Below, piece after piece: positions 13,301 through 23,812 of a stretch of 64,000 nt of DNA. Every line of letters begins with the position of its first letter. The first letter of the stretch is position 1. The position numbers and the translations under genes are program-made. The DNA is from Saururus chinensis (Eukaryota; Streptophyta; Magnoliopsida; Piperales; Saururaceae). The stretch is from contig CP141147.1 of assembly GCA_035235625.1 (NCBI GenBank), positions 4,143,001-4,207,000 of the forward strand, written 5' to 3'. Below the pieces are notes generated by a model. It worked only from the letters and a program-made list of their open reading frames with translations, did no database searches and was not told the origin of the DNA.

Positions 13301-13543
13301 TGTCGGACGTGCAAACAATATGGTCACTATTGCAATACTTGTACCACGGTAATTGGAGAGAACCCAGTGGGGGGTCATACTCCTCGTCCATCCATAGCTA
13401 CACCCGCTTCATCTCATGGCCAGCCCCCATCACCACCTCATGCTAACCAAAAGTTGTCAACATCTAAACAATTCCCACAGGTAGTAGACAAGTTGGGTGG
13501 TAAAGAAATCAGGAAGATGCGTCATCCATGTGCAATCCAGTAG
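10387..13543 (+). pseudogene. mudrA: mudrA-type MULE transposase, three coding exons, interrupted
   Basis: Inferred coding exons are 10387-11266, 11337-11483 and 11578-13543, with GT-AG borders whose phases agree. The order is an N-terminal region, an acidic stretch (DSDEDLVDVP, EEDVIYNGRD), and a MuDR zinc-type DNA-binding block at 11680-11890 (VCNVSGCPWRLHAAI, then VHTC). The RNase-H-fold DDE core follows: the first Asp in ICIDGTFLKG (12263-12265), the second in LSDR (12449-12451) and the Glu in NPCEVFNGML (12746-12748). Then come a SWIM finger (TCGKFQQMELPCEHALAAC, about 13015) and a CCHC-like knuckle (CRTCKQYGHYCNTC). Three lesions are visible: a frame change near 10730, TAA at 12461-12463 and TAG at 12773-12775. 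The reading frame is otherwise continuous, so the decay is recent. The start is the ATG directly after the acceptor at 10386. Confidence 0.88.
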
Positions 13544-14853
13544 AAGATCAGCCATCTAACCCCAAAGGGGAAGAGAAAGAAGAAAATGAGACAAGTGGCT
13601 GAGCTCAATGCATGTACGCTTGAGGACAAATTGCGCAAGAGACCAATCGCAGTGAACAAAGTCGCACCATTGTAGTTTGCTTGACGACATATTTTGGAAA
13701 ACTTTTATTTCTGATTGTGCCACAATATGTTGGCAATTCAACCATAAATTCCATGTGCTGAAACTTCATCTATCAACATGTTTTGTAGTCTAAATTAATA
13801 TAAAGCAATACTTCAAGTACTAGTTTATAATAGGAATCTCCGTATTTATCACCAGGCAAATTGGTCATTATAATGTACATCGTCAATCCCAGGTTCCCGT
13901 GGTGATTGTGAAGCACTGAAGCTTCAAGCATATGAATGCTGCCATGCTATTTTGCCCTTTTTTCTTTTTGGAAAATTCTTGCTCTTTGCCTTGATATAGC
14001 TTCCTCAATTGCAACGAGTCCAAGTCTACTAAAAGTGTGTAATGTAATGAACAAATTTTAGTAGGCCAATTTAGTGTAAAAGTAGAACTGCATTTCCATT
14101 TTATGATCTTTAACTGGCACAGCTTGTGAGATGTATGAACAATCAAACAACATTTTAATACATCCTCTTTTACACGGATTGTAAATGTTAATTTACCTGA
14201 TTAAGAAAAGAGCAAAAAAATAGAGGCAACAAGACAGTAGTATATCTTTTGGTCTCCATTCAGCAGATTCATGACTGAGACATGCCTCCCACTCCATATT
14301 GTTTAATCTAGAATTTAGGTGGCCAGTGGCCAATTGCAAAATCTCACTGATACCTTTCAGAGATGACCAGCCACTGCACGCAAACAACATAATCTCTTCG
14401 TCCTGCAACACCTATCTCATTGAGGAACATTTTGGACCATATCTTATGAATCACAAATTCTTAACTGCTCAACAGCCTTCATTACTGCACATGCACATTT
14501 TGGACCATATCTAACCAATCAGGAACAATATCTTATTCATATCGTACCATCAAATACCGCAATGCCACCTGTCCATTATCATCTATAGTTAACCGATGTG
14601 TTATCAGAACAACGTCATACAAAGAATATTGATTTCTCATCAATCAACTTCAACCAAAAACTATATGAAACCATCAAATTCTATTAGTCTTGTAACAACA
14701 CAAATAACTTCAAGATTCACCTTAAACATTAATCAATTATGGTACTCCTCCATAAAGTATTCATACAAACCATCAATGAAACACAAACCGAATCACATAG
14801 TCAAGGACAAACACTATCAAGTTAATCCACATCTATTGTCAAGAAAATGGTCG
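13544..14853. other. Convergent intergenic spacer inside the MULE; no gene
   Basis: The transposase stop and the Ulp1 stop face each other across this AT-rich spacer. It should hold both 3' UTRs and polyadenylation regions. I see no coding frame with family likeness and no strong repeat. Confidence 0.6.
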
Positions 14854-17800
14854 TCATATGGAATTTTGCAGAATTTGGTATGCAACCCTATGTCTCATTA
14901 AGTGAATGTCCTCTCCGGTAAAGCTAAATCGGTACCCATGCGACAGGTACCACATATAAATGCATACGCAGACACCGCAATCATTGTTGTTGATTTGTTG
15001 TGGGTGTCCGGTTATCTCTCTCACCGGGAGGCGCAAGGTAGCAACTCTTGCATATCCCAATTTCAACAAAACTATTGGCAAAACATGTCTGAGAATCGCC
15101 AATTTCTTGTAGTACTGATCTACCTCAACCCCAGAGTAATATGGGTCCATGATGTATAGGACATCCTTCCTCAAGTCTAGAAGAATGAGAGTCCAATGGT
15201 TACCATTTACATGAAGAGGGAAGTGGTGGACCTCATATTCCCAGAAGTCTTTCTCATTCACCTTCATCAACTTCATCATATTGGTCGGAACTTCTGGCCA
15301 TGCATCTGCAATGGCGGCTCTGGAGACAGTTGCATCATTTTCCTTCATCGATGCGTAAATGCTGAGGAGGGTAGATGCATCCATCCTCATAAGCTCCTGT
15401 GGAATTAGAAACAGACGTCAGTCAAGTAGTTAGCCGTTGTCAATTAAATATGATATTAAAATCAAAAGAAGGCCTACCATAAAATGTACAAGATGGAAAG
15501 ATTGCTTATTAGTTGGGTTCCCAAGGGCCTTCTTCCGCAATGCCAGCACAGACGCATCAATATGCTATATCAAATGAATCGAACATCGAATTAGTATAGT
15601 ATATAATAGGGATGAAAATCTGAATCACTATTATTGTGTACAACTAAAATTTGCACATACATTATCCCAAAGCCACCTATGCTGATGCATAATAGACCGT
15701 ATAAACTCAGATGTCAGCTGGATTCCACCAATTGCCGACTAGCTGTTCACATATGATTGCTCCGAATGTCAACACATATTTATGGCACATCATAATATAA
15801 ATTTAATCGATATTGAAATGAAATGTGTATGTAACCGAGTAATATGCTATAACTCACTCAGATTTCCAACCATTTCTAAGGCTCTTTCAAAGGGTTTTTT
15901 CTTCTTCTGGTGTTAACTTATGTGGTTTAGGACATGCCACCTCCAGCAATGCTATCTGTGAGAGAGCAACGAGTCCACATATATTGCTTCTGTGGACTTC
16001 TTGCCCTGCTGGATTTTGTTCCTTCGATTAGTTGGCAGTACCTAAATGTCCCCCTTCTTCAAATAGATCCAGTAATTGGTTCACCAATTCAATGTTAGCC
16101 TGCCCATCTTCTTCTCCCTCGAATTGTACATTGTTGTTGTTTAAGGGCTCGCTAGCAGTCTCATCCTCTTCCACATCACTTGGTCCCCTCACCAACCTCC
16201 TCTTGCTTCTCCTTGGCGCCATGTAAGGGGTCCTTACATATTTGCTGGCAGTCCTCTTCCTCCCATGGACATCGGAGGGCACAACCTCTTTGACTCTTGG
16301 GGCATCACTCCCAATGTCAACCCCTGCCTCCCCAACCGCCACACCAGATGCACCTTCAAATGGGAGAACTACATCTATGACTATTTCCTTTGAAAAATTG
16401 CACGTGTGAGTAAAAGTGCACATCATAATATAAAAATATTAGCATAATGTGCGGCAATAACAAACTACATCAAAAGCACGTCCTTCATATGAATAAAATT
16501 TTGACGTAACTAACTTGCGGACAAGAAGATTCATTGATGGGGTTTTCATGGGCTCCATCGTCAGCAACATAATCATATCCAGCATCCTTCCCGTCCTAGT
16601 CAATATTGTAAACCATACTATGATTATTGTCGAAATACAAGAATAATAAAACTTAACACTAGTCAGAAGTCATGATATTTAATTGACTGTAGCTAACCTC
16701 AAATGGGTCTGATGACCTCCCCTTCATGGACAACAAAGCTGAAACATCTTCAGACAATTTGTCTACCTTGGCCTCCAACCGGTCAACTGTGCCCGCTAGC
16801 TTGACTAATGTGTCCTTTATCCAGTCCAATTGAATATGCACATTTTGTCTTTCTGGAGCATGGGGTTGTCCACTTCCAACATGCCACACCTCATCAACAA
16901 AATAAACAACTGTTTCATGACCTCGCTGAGGATCCGCCTCCATATCCACTTCTACTTGTTCCTCTGGCAGGGCACCACCGACAGGGAGCTCATATTTATC
17001 AAAAATTATCCGGTCCCCCTTCAGAAATTTCTTCAGCCCTATAGCGGATTGAACAATCTCCTCATCAGACTCAGCTTGTGTTAACTCCAAGCGCCTGTGC
17101 ACCAACACCTAAAAGACAAAAAAATATGTTCATTATCAGTCATCATATATGTTGTTTGCAAATTATAAGTCATTCTAAGTCGACAAACAACAATATATTA
17201 CCTTCTCTCCGCCAAAAATTACTTTGTCAATTGCATCATAACTAGGCTTCTTATAGTTGGCCCAATTCAGCATTCTAGGATAAACATCTTGTACTCTTCT
17301 CGCACATAAGTCCCCAAGCAGCGGAATCCTTTCCATTGCCCAAACCTTCATATTCAAACCATGGACATAAATGTCATAATCGCATATGCAGCATAGTACA
17401 TTAAAACCTCAATCAAAATAACCAAAAAAACGTACCAACAGTGCCGGTACAAATCCATGCACAATGTAAATGGTTTTGGTAAGGGACTTCCTTGCTTCCT
17501 CCAAGCCATGGAGGGTGTCCCAATATGCAATATTACCCCATGGATATGAATCGAATTCCTCCACATCATCAGCCAACAAAAAAAACCGCCGGTCCACCTT
17601 ATGATCCCACCCTCTGCCCACAATGAAAGAAGCCAACACTAGTATGCGGGCCAACTTCACTGCGTCTTCATCACTTTTGCTTATGATGATCTTCTGGCAT
17701 ATCTGCTCCTTCGTAATGTGAAGCTTCTCTTTGCCAAACACCCTACAAAGTAGGGAGTCCTTTCTCAAAACTTTTGGCACTGTTGGAAGGGATGGGAGCA

Positions 17801-20669
17801 CATCAGCCATACGTAGACCGGTTACTTGGGCAAATTCCGTGGGTAACAACTTCATTGAATAGGCTTCCGTCACTTGAAACCTATACTCTCCTTGATGCAT
17901 TTTTATGATGTGGTGCAAGGCTTGAAGTGGGAACATGAACTTCTCTATGTCCAGCTGCATGTATTTGCCGAAACATGATCTTTCGAATAGTGTTGCTTGT
18001 CTTCTATGCTTATTTAAATGCTCTTTGAGCCTCCGTATGTAAGCATATGTTGATTTGGGTTGAGGGTCGCCCTAATGGGCTCTACCCTTATCACTTTCAA
18101 CTGGCTTGAAGATCACTTCTGCATTACTTGCTAGCTTCACCCTGTAATGTTTAACAGTTCACTTAAAATGGTCATTACTTGGTATCTTCAAGCTGAGCAT
18201 GGGTCATAATTTGGCATGTAACCCACACGCACAACATACATATCGGCAAATATTTAAGTGAACAACACCTATTTTGAATCACACAATCAAATTTTGTAGT
18301 ATATCAAACACATGCACCAAACACACAATATCAGTTTGACAATATAACTTATGTACACTGTCCAAATAATCAGACACACTATATCAGTTAGGCCCTATCA
18401 GTTAACATTGTTTTAAGCAGGTGTACTTGCTTATAGGGTCTACCCTTGATTTTCATAATATCACATATCACAGAGGATGGTAAAAAATGGACACTAGTTA
18501 GCAAACAATTTACATATATAGCCTACAGCCGACACAATGCACTTTGTACACCAATAAAAGATGCCTACAGACTAACAGTCAACAGTTAGGCCCTATCAGT
18601 TAACATTGTTTTAAGCAGGTGTACTTGCTTATAGGGTCTACCCTTGATTTTCATAATATCACATATCACAGAGGATGGTAAAAAATGGACACTAGTTAGC
18701 AAACAATTTACATATATAGCCTATAACCGACACAATGCACTTTGTACACCAATAAAAGATGCCTACAGACTAACAGTCAACAGTTAGGCCCTATCAGTTA
18801 ACATTGTTTTAAGCAGGTGTACTTGCTTATAGGGTCTACCCTTGATTTTCATAATATCACATATCACAGAGGATGGTAAAAACAAGGACACTAGTTAGCA
18901 AACAATTTACATATGTAGCCTATCAGCCGACACAATGCAATTTGTACACCAATAAAAGATGCCTACAGACTACCAGTCAACAGTTAGGCCCTATCAGTTA
19001 ACAGTATTTTAAGCATGTGTACTTGCTTAAATGGTGTACCCATGATTTTCCTCATATCATACATCATAGAGAAGGGTAAAAAAAGGCCACTATTGAGCAA
19101 ACAATTTACAGATGTAGCCTACGGTCGTAACCAATGCAATTGGCACAGAAATAAAATATGACTAAAGCCTACCCGTCAACTGTTAGGACCTATCAGTTAA
19201 GCTTGTTTTAAGCATGTGTACTTGCATAAATGGTCTACCCTTGATTTTCCTCATATCATATATCACATAGAAGGGTAAAAAAAGGCCACTATTGAGCCAA
19301 AAATTTATAGGTGTATCATAAAGCCGTAGACAATGCAATTTGCTCAACAATAAAAGCTGCCTAAAGACTACCCGTCAACAGTTAGGCTCTATCAATTAAC
19401 ATTATTTAAGCATGTGTACTTGCTTAAAGGGTCTACACTTGAATTTCATCATATCACATATCACAGAGAATGGTCAAAAAAGGATACTGTTGAGCAAACA
19501 ATTTTCAGATGTAGCCTACAGCTGTAGCCAATGCAAATTGCACATAAATAAAATATGACTAAAGTCTACCAGTCAACCATTAGGACCTATCAGTTAAGCT
19601 TGTTTTAAGCATGTGTACTTGCTTAAATGGTCTACCCTTGATTTTCCTCATATCATATATCACATAGAAAGGTAAAAAAAAGGCCACTATTGAGCCAAAA
19701 CTTTACAGGTGTAGCATAAATCCGTAGACAATGCAATTTGCACAACAATAAAAGCTGCCTAAAGACTACCCGTCAACAGTTAGGATCTATCAATTAACAT
19801 TATTGACGTGCATGTGTATTTGCTTAAAGGGTCTACCCTTGATTTTCATCATATCACATATCACAAAGAATGGTCAAAAAAGGAAACTGTTGAGCAAATA
19901 ATTTTCAGATGTAACCTACCAACTACATTTCGACCCTTCCTTATTTTTGTCACTTTGTTTTACATTCCGTAAAAGTCATCTATGTATGAATCTACACAAA
20001 TATACAATCGAGAGCATGAAAGACCCACACTCGTATGAATCTACACAAATATAAGCCTAACTATATCAAGTCTAAAGCCGGCACAATGTACTTTGCACGT
20101 CAATAAAAGATGCCTAAATCCCACCAATCAACAGTTAGGCCCTATCAGTTAACCTTGTTCTAAGCATGTGTCATTTGTTTAAATGGTCTACCCTTCACTA
20201 AGCACCAAACACACAATCTACATTTGACAAGATCAATATACCAGACTATATAGATTTTATTGACCACACAATTTATTTTCAAGACTAAACTATAATGTAC
20301 CTGTCAACAGTAAGGCCATATCAGTTAAATTCGTTTGTGGCATACAATAATGCTTCTAACAGAGCACGGCTCCAACTTAACTAATCCGCTATATTTTTCT
20401 TCATGTATCCTACATACAATATTTTTTTGCATCAGAGATTTCCGTTTTCAAAATTTATCATGAGATCACATACTTCAAATATTTAAATCAAATTTATCTT
20501 ACGACATCACATACACTAATCATAGCAGTACATACGTCCAATTTACACACCTATTATGAATTTCATCACACAATCTCAATAAATTTCAAACCAAAGCATA
20601 TAATACAGCTAAACAAGATATTCGCTTCTTCAATTAACCATACATAGTTGGAGGATCTCACCTTGCCAT
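14854..20669 (-). CDS. DUF1985-Ulp1 (C48) SUMO-protease-like gene of the MULE
   Basis: Exons I can place are 20662-20669 (ATG GCA AG, donor GTGAGA), 17436-18141 (DUF1985-like block ending GFVPALL), 17202-17345 (starts VWAMERIP), 16698-17108 (a likely coiled-coil stretch LVKLAGTVDRLEAKVDKLSEDV), 16515-16595, 16042-16387 (basic and acidic linker), 15661-15738, 15478-15564 and 14854-15396. One exon or more between 15740 and 16040 is unresolved. The last exon carries the C48 core. Its catalytic His is in NGNHWTL, Asp in MDPYY, Gln in QQINNND and Cys in NNDCGV, all present. Family enzymes cleave SUMO-like proteins, and the role of such genes in MULEs is unknown. One in-frame TAG at 18072-18074 in exon 2 would cut the product short unless translation starts at Met 17960. 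The start codon rests on splice-phase agreement. Confidence 0.82.
18330..20340 (-). repeat. MULE right subterminal array, unit about 198 bp, about ten copies
   Basis: Core motif copies occur near 18385, 18580, 18777, 18977, 19172, 19375, 19570, 19770, 20125 and 20305. The first three units are nearly identical at a 198-bp period, and later ones diverge or are partly lost. On the reverse strand each carries GTTAACTGAT-N4-CCTAACTGTTGAC, the motif of the left array, in inverted orientation relative to it. The array fills most of the inferred first intron (18142-20661) of the Ulp1 gene. Confidence 0.9.
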
Positions 20670-21190
20670 TTATGTCATCTTCTATTGATCAACGGATGGG
20701 GAGATTGGTCAGACGGCCAAGTGAAGAGGCAGAATGTAGATTAGGGCAAAACACCGAAATGCGGGATACGGCCGGCTGGAAGCGAGGGACGGCGGGAATG
20801 GAGCTTAGCAAAATATCTTTGGAGGGGGGAAAGGTGGCCGCAATGTATTTATCCGGTTGTCAAATGACTGCCGTAGTGAGATCGCCGGCATGGATAGCGA
20901 AGGATGGAACAAAATGGGAACTTTCTCTGCAATACCGGAGGAGCAAAAAATGTGGGACTGGATGACCGATAGCGGAGAAGAGGAAGGTGAAGGATGGGAT
21001 ATAAAAGGCTGGATGAGGGGTTGCCGAAAGGGAATGCGATTCTTGTAACGGTGAGAGCGCTCGAGAGCGGTCGCAAGCGCCGAAGGGAAAACTGAAATCT
21101 GAATTTTGGGTTGCACTCGGTGAAGTGGGTCGAGTCTATTCATTTCCATTGCTTAAGGGTATTCTTGGCAATTCAAGCGCGCGTGCGGGT
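20662..21190 (-). promoter_or_regulatory. GC-rich promoter and first-exon region of the Ulp1 gene
   Basis: A GC-rich island sits just inside the right TIR and mirrors the island at 5820-6111. On the minus strand it leads to ATGGCAAG followed by the donor GTGAGATCC at 20661. The phase matches exon 2 at 18141, so at least the 3' part is a leader exon with a very short coding tail. A short upstream ATG-ACA-TAA frame directly precedes the chosen start. Confidence 0.6.
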
Positions 21191-21199
21191 AAGTGGAAC

Positions 21200-21286
21200 G
21201 TGCGTAAGTCTAATTTTGCAAAACTGGAATTCCTTGCCTATTTTTGTAATTCCGGCATTTGTTGAGTCTATTTCTAAAAAAATTTC
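21200..21286 (-). repeat. MULE right terminal inverted repeat (87 bp)
   Basis: Reverse complement of 5674-5760 with only a few mismatches. It is followed directly by the target duplication copy GGTGACTTA at 21287-21295. Confidence 0.95.
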
Positions 21287-21295
21287 GGTGACTTA

Positions 21296-22264
21296 CATTA
21301 AACAACACATATGGACTTTGATCTTGTACCAGTGGGTCTTTGGCATATACTTATTCACTTTAATGTGTTTAGGCAGCCCACTCTGGTTTAATGTTAGTCT
21401 GAGGATTTTTGTTTTAGCATGAAATGGTTGTTCTACTTATAGCTCTCTGTAGAAAATAGGATTGATATCTCTGAAAGTGACCACGCTCAACAGATATTTG
21501 TCATGTCTGGTAATTAGTTTTTCATCAACATTGCATATCTCCCTGTATGTTGTCTGCTTCAAATGATGTTAGGAGTACTGGCATTTCTTGTGTCTCCCTG
21601 TATGTTGTTTGCTTCAACTGATGTTATGAGTGCTGGCATTTCTCTTGTAATGTCTTTGATTTCTACATTTTCTCTCTATCTTGTCTATTTTTTTATACTA
21701 ATAGGAATTATTGTTTCTTTGAGTTTGAATCTAATACATAGTGCTTGAAATAGCCTAATTTAGTGCCTAAAAGTTAATAGGTTGTAGTGTCAGTTTATTC
21801 GAATACTTTAGTAGGGGTTTGTGTGAATAATAAAGCAATTTCTTGTGCGATTTTATATTCTGACATGAGCAGATGTTGTTTTGTATGTTTATTCCTTATG
21901 ATCATTTTATGTTCTTTCCATTTGATGATTTGGCTGTGCACGAGTCATCGAGATCTCCATAGCTGCCATTACTAAAATTAAGGTTTCAAAGTTTGAACGA
22001 GCCAAAGTCTTCTTCTGTTGGGCTTGCGCAAGGAGTCTTTGCTTGCATGAGGAAATTGTAAAGGTAAATACTTAGATGTATAATCTCATCTTTCATGGGG
22101 ATATGGACCTTTCTATTTCAGTGTTAGAATAAGTAAATTTATGGTACATGTTTCATGGAACCTATTATTTGTTTGATATGAGCCTTTTGATCTTAAACCC
22201 GTTGAATGCTTGTCTCAGCAGATTTAAAGTATGGAACTGTTATAAACTGTTCTTTTTATGCCCG
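21296..22264. other. No gene seen; AT-rich, intron-like sequence
   Basis: T-rich on the plus strand, with a local near-duplication of about 55 bp (CTCCCTGTATGTTGT...CTTCAA...GATGTTA) around 21540-21640. I recognise no protein. Its composition suits an intron or 3' flank of the nearby PPR relic. Confidence 0.45.
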
Positions 22265-23812
22265 TATTTTTTAATATATAAAAAACATAAAGTATAGAAT
22301 CTTTAATATTGGTTGCATGCACTCCACGCAGGAATATGTATGAGCTATCAAACAAGAATCTGGGACCACTGTTGTTGTTAGAGAAGTCACCACAGATGAA
22401 GCAGTAGAGATGTTTGTCCAGATCAGCACATATATGAATGCTGTGTTTTCTTTTATCACGCTCAACTGGTGTATTGGAGAATCGTTTCCTTTTCCTTGTA
22501 AAATGATGAAAATTTTTTCCGCTATAGTTTCCTTCAGAGGAGATATATAAGCATTTCCAGAAGGCAAAATATGTGAAGAATCAGCAACGAATTTATGATC
22601 CTTATGTGTCAGAGTATTGGATAAATCCACATATAATTCACCTGATTGTTGCCTTGACTGGAAGAAGTCACCAGAGAAACTGCATGGGTAAGTCTCCCTC
22701 AATTCACCCTCTTGAATTTCAGTATTCTGATTTTCATCACATAGAACATTATTGCTCAATGGTGGATTCGCAACATGACGAGGCTGGAAAGTCTGAGTCA
22801 TATCAGTAGAGGCACCAATTTGTGATTCCAAAGTCTTTGATCTATCATTCACAACATGACGAGGCTGGGCAGTCTGAACCGTATCCCTTTGATTTCCAAT
22901 AAATAACTCTGGTTAAGGAGGGATTGAATCTGGATGAGGAATATCACCTTGAATATTAATATTCATTAGAGCAGAATTTAACTCTCTTGGAACCCCGGCC
23001 TGGGGTGTGGAGCATGAATCAGTAGAATGATCAAAACAATGACACGGAGTGCATATTTGAGGCTTCTAGTCATTTGATATTTCCTGGAAAAAATCTGAAC
23101 TATCTCTTCAGATAATATAAACCTGATCCCTGATGGTGCAATCAGCATCTATCTCCACACAGAAACGAGCAAAGGAGAGTCGTTGGCGATTTTTATTTAA
23201 CTGGTCCATATACAATGAGGAGCCAATCGAACTCAACAGGTCATGAACTAGCTTACATTTGTTGTCCACTTCTTAAGAATCGGATGGTGGCTGACAATGG
23301 ACGAAATAGAGCCGAGCACTTTAAGATAGTCTTCATCATTATCAAATTTGAAGAGAAAGAAGCCATATGATAAATATGTAATATCAAACTTACTTGTCTT
23401 CCACATACGTTCAACAGAAACCTTCAATCCCATGTAGAATGGTCTGCCTCCCAATACATATCCAATCAAGGTGTGTTTCCATCGCAGCTTCTTCGACTTC
23501 ATCTTCATTGATCAAAATCTCAAGTGAATTACGAGAGTCTGGATAGTTAGGCAAGACAAACTCTGATATGGTGGAATGTGCTTGGAATAGATTCTTCCAT
23601 GAGGACGTGCATGGGGGTCTTTCACACTCTATGAGGATGATAAGGAGAAGGGACCAATGAGAGGAGGCTGAGAGAGATGAGGGTAGGCAGAGGAGGTGGC
23701 CGGGGACCACCCAAAAAAGGGGGCCTGCAGTGGCGATTAGGTTAGCACCCATATCTCCTTCCATAATTAGCACCATCTGCATAGACGAGAACATGGCCTT
23801 TTCTCTGTTGGT
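22265..23812 (-). pseudogene. LINE ORF1 relic (DUF4283 plus CCHC knuckle)
   Basis: The minus-strand frame at 23248-23508 reads LIGYVLGGRPFYMGLKV, then a hydrophobic block with GFFLFKFDNDEDYLKVL, and ends HHPILKKW. This is the DUF4283 domain of plant LINE ORF1 (gag-like, RNA-binding) proteins. Further downstream at about 23019-23070 is a zinc knuckle CTPCHCFDHSTDSC. A polar C-terminal frame follows at 22271-22852, with an 80-bp internal duplication (AACATGACGAGGCTGG near 22770 and 22854). Frames shift between these parts, for example near 23490, so it is broken. No reverse transcriptase follows. Its upstream edge lies directly at the start of the PPR relic, which suggests insertion there. Confidence 0.65.

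Larger units (their letters stand above)
5674..21286. mobile_element. Complete 15.6-kb Mutator-like element with mudrA and Ulp1 genes
   Basis: The borders are set by near-identical 87-bp terminal inverted repeats (5674-5760 and 21200-21286) and a 9-bp target duplication. Inside are a mudrA-type transposase reading right and a DUF1985-Ulp1 protease gene reading left, converging at 13.5-14.9 kb. Both ends also carry subterminal tandem arrays and GC-rich putative first exons. Ulp1-carrying Mutator elements are known in plants (Kaonashi in Arabidopsis, CUMULE in melon). This one has long TIRs and both genes. The transposase frame is interrupted, so the copy is probably non-autonomous now, although the high TIR identity suggests a fairly recent insertion. 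Confidence 0.93.

Noticed and set aside
18330-20340. Regular 198-bp repeats as a CRISPR-like or centromeric satellite array
   Set aside because: The genome is a plant nuclear one, the repeats lie within a bordered transposon, and their core recurs inverted at the other end. A subterminal array explains them better.
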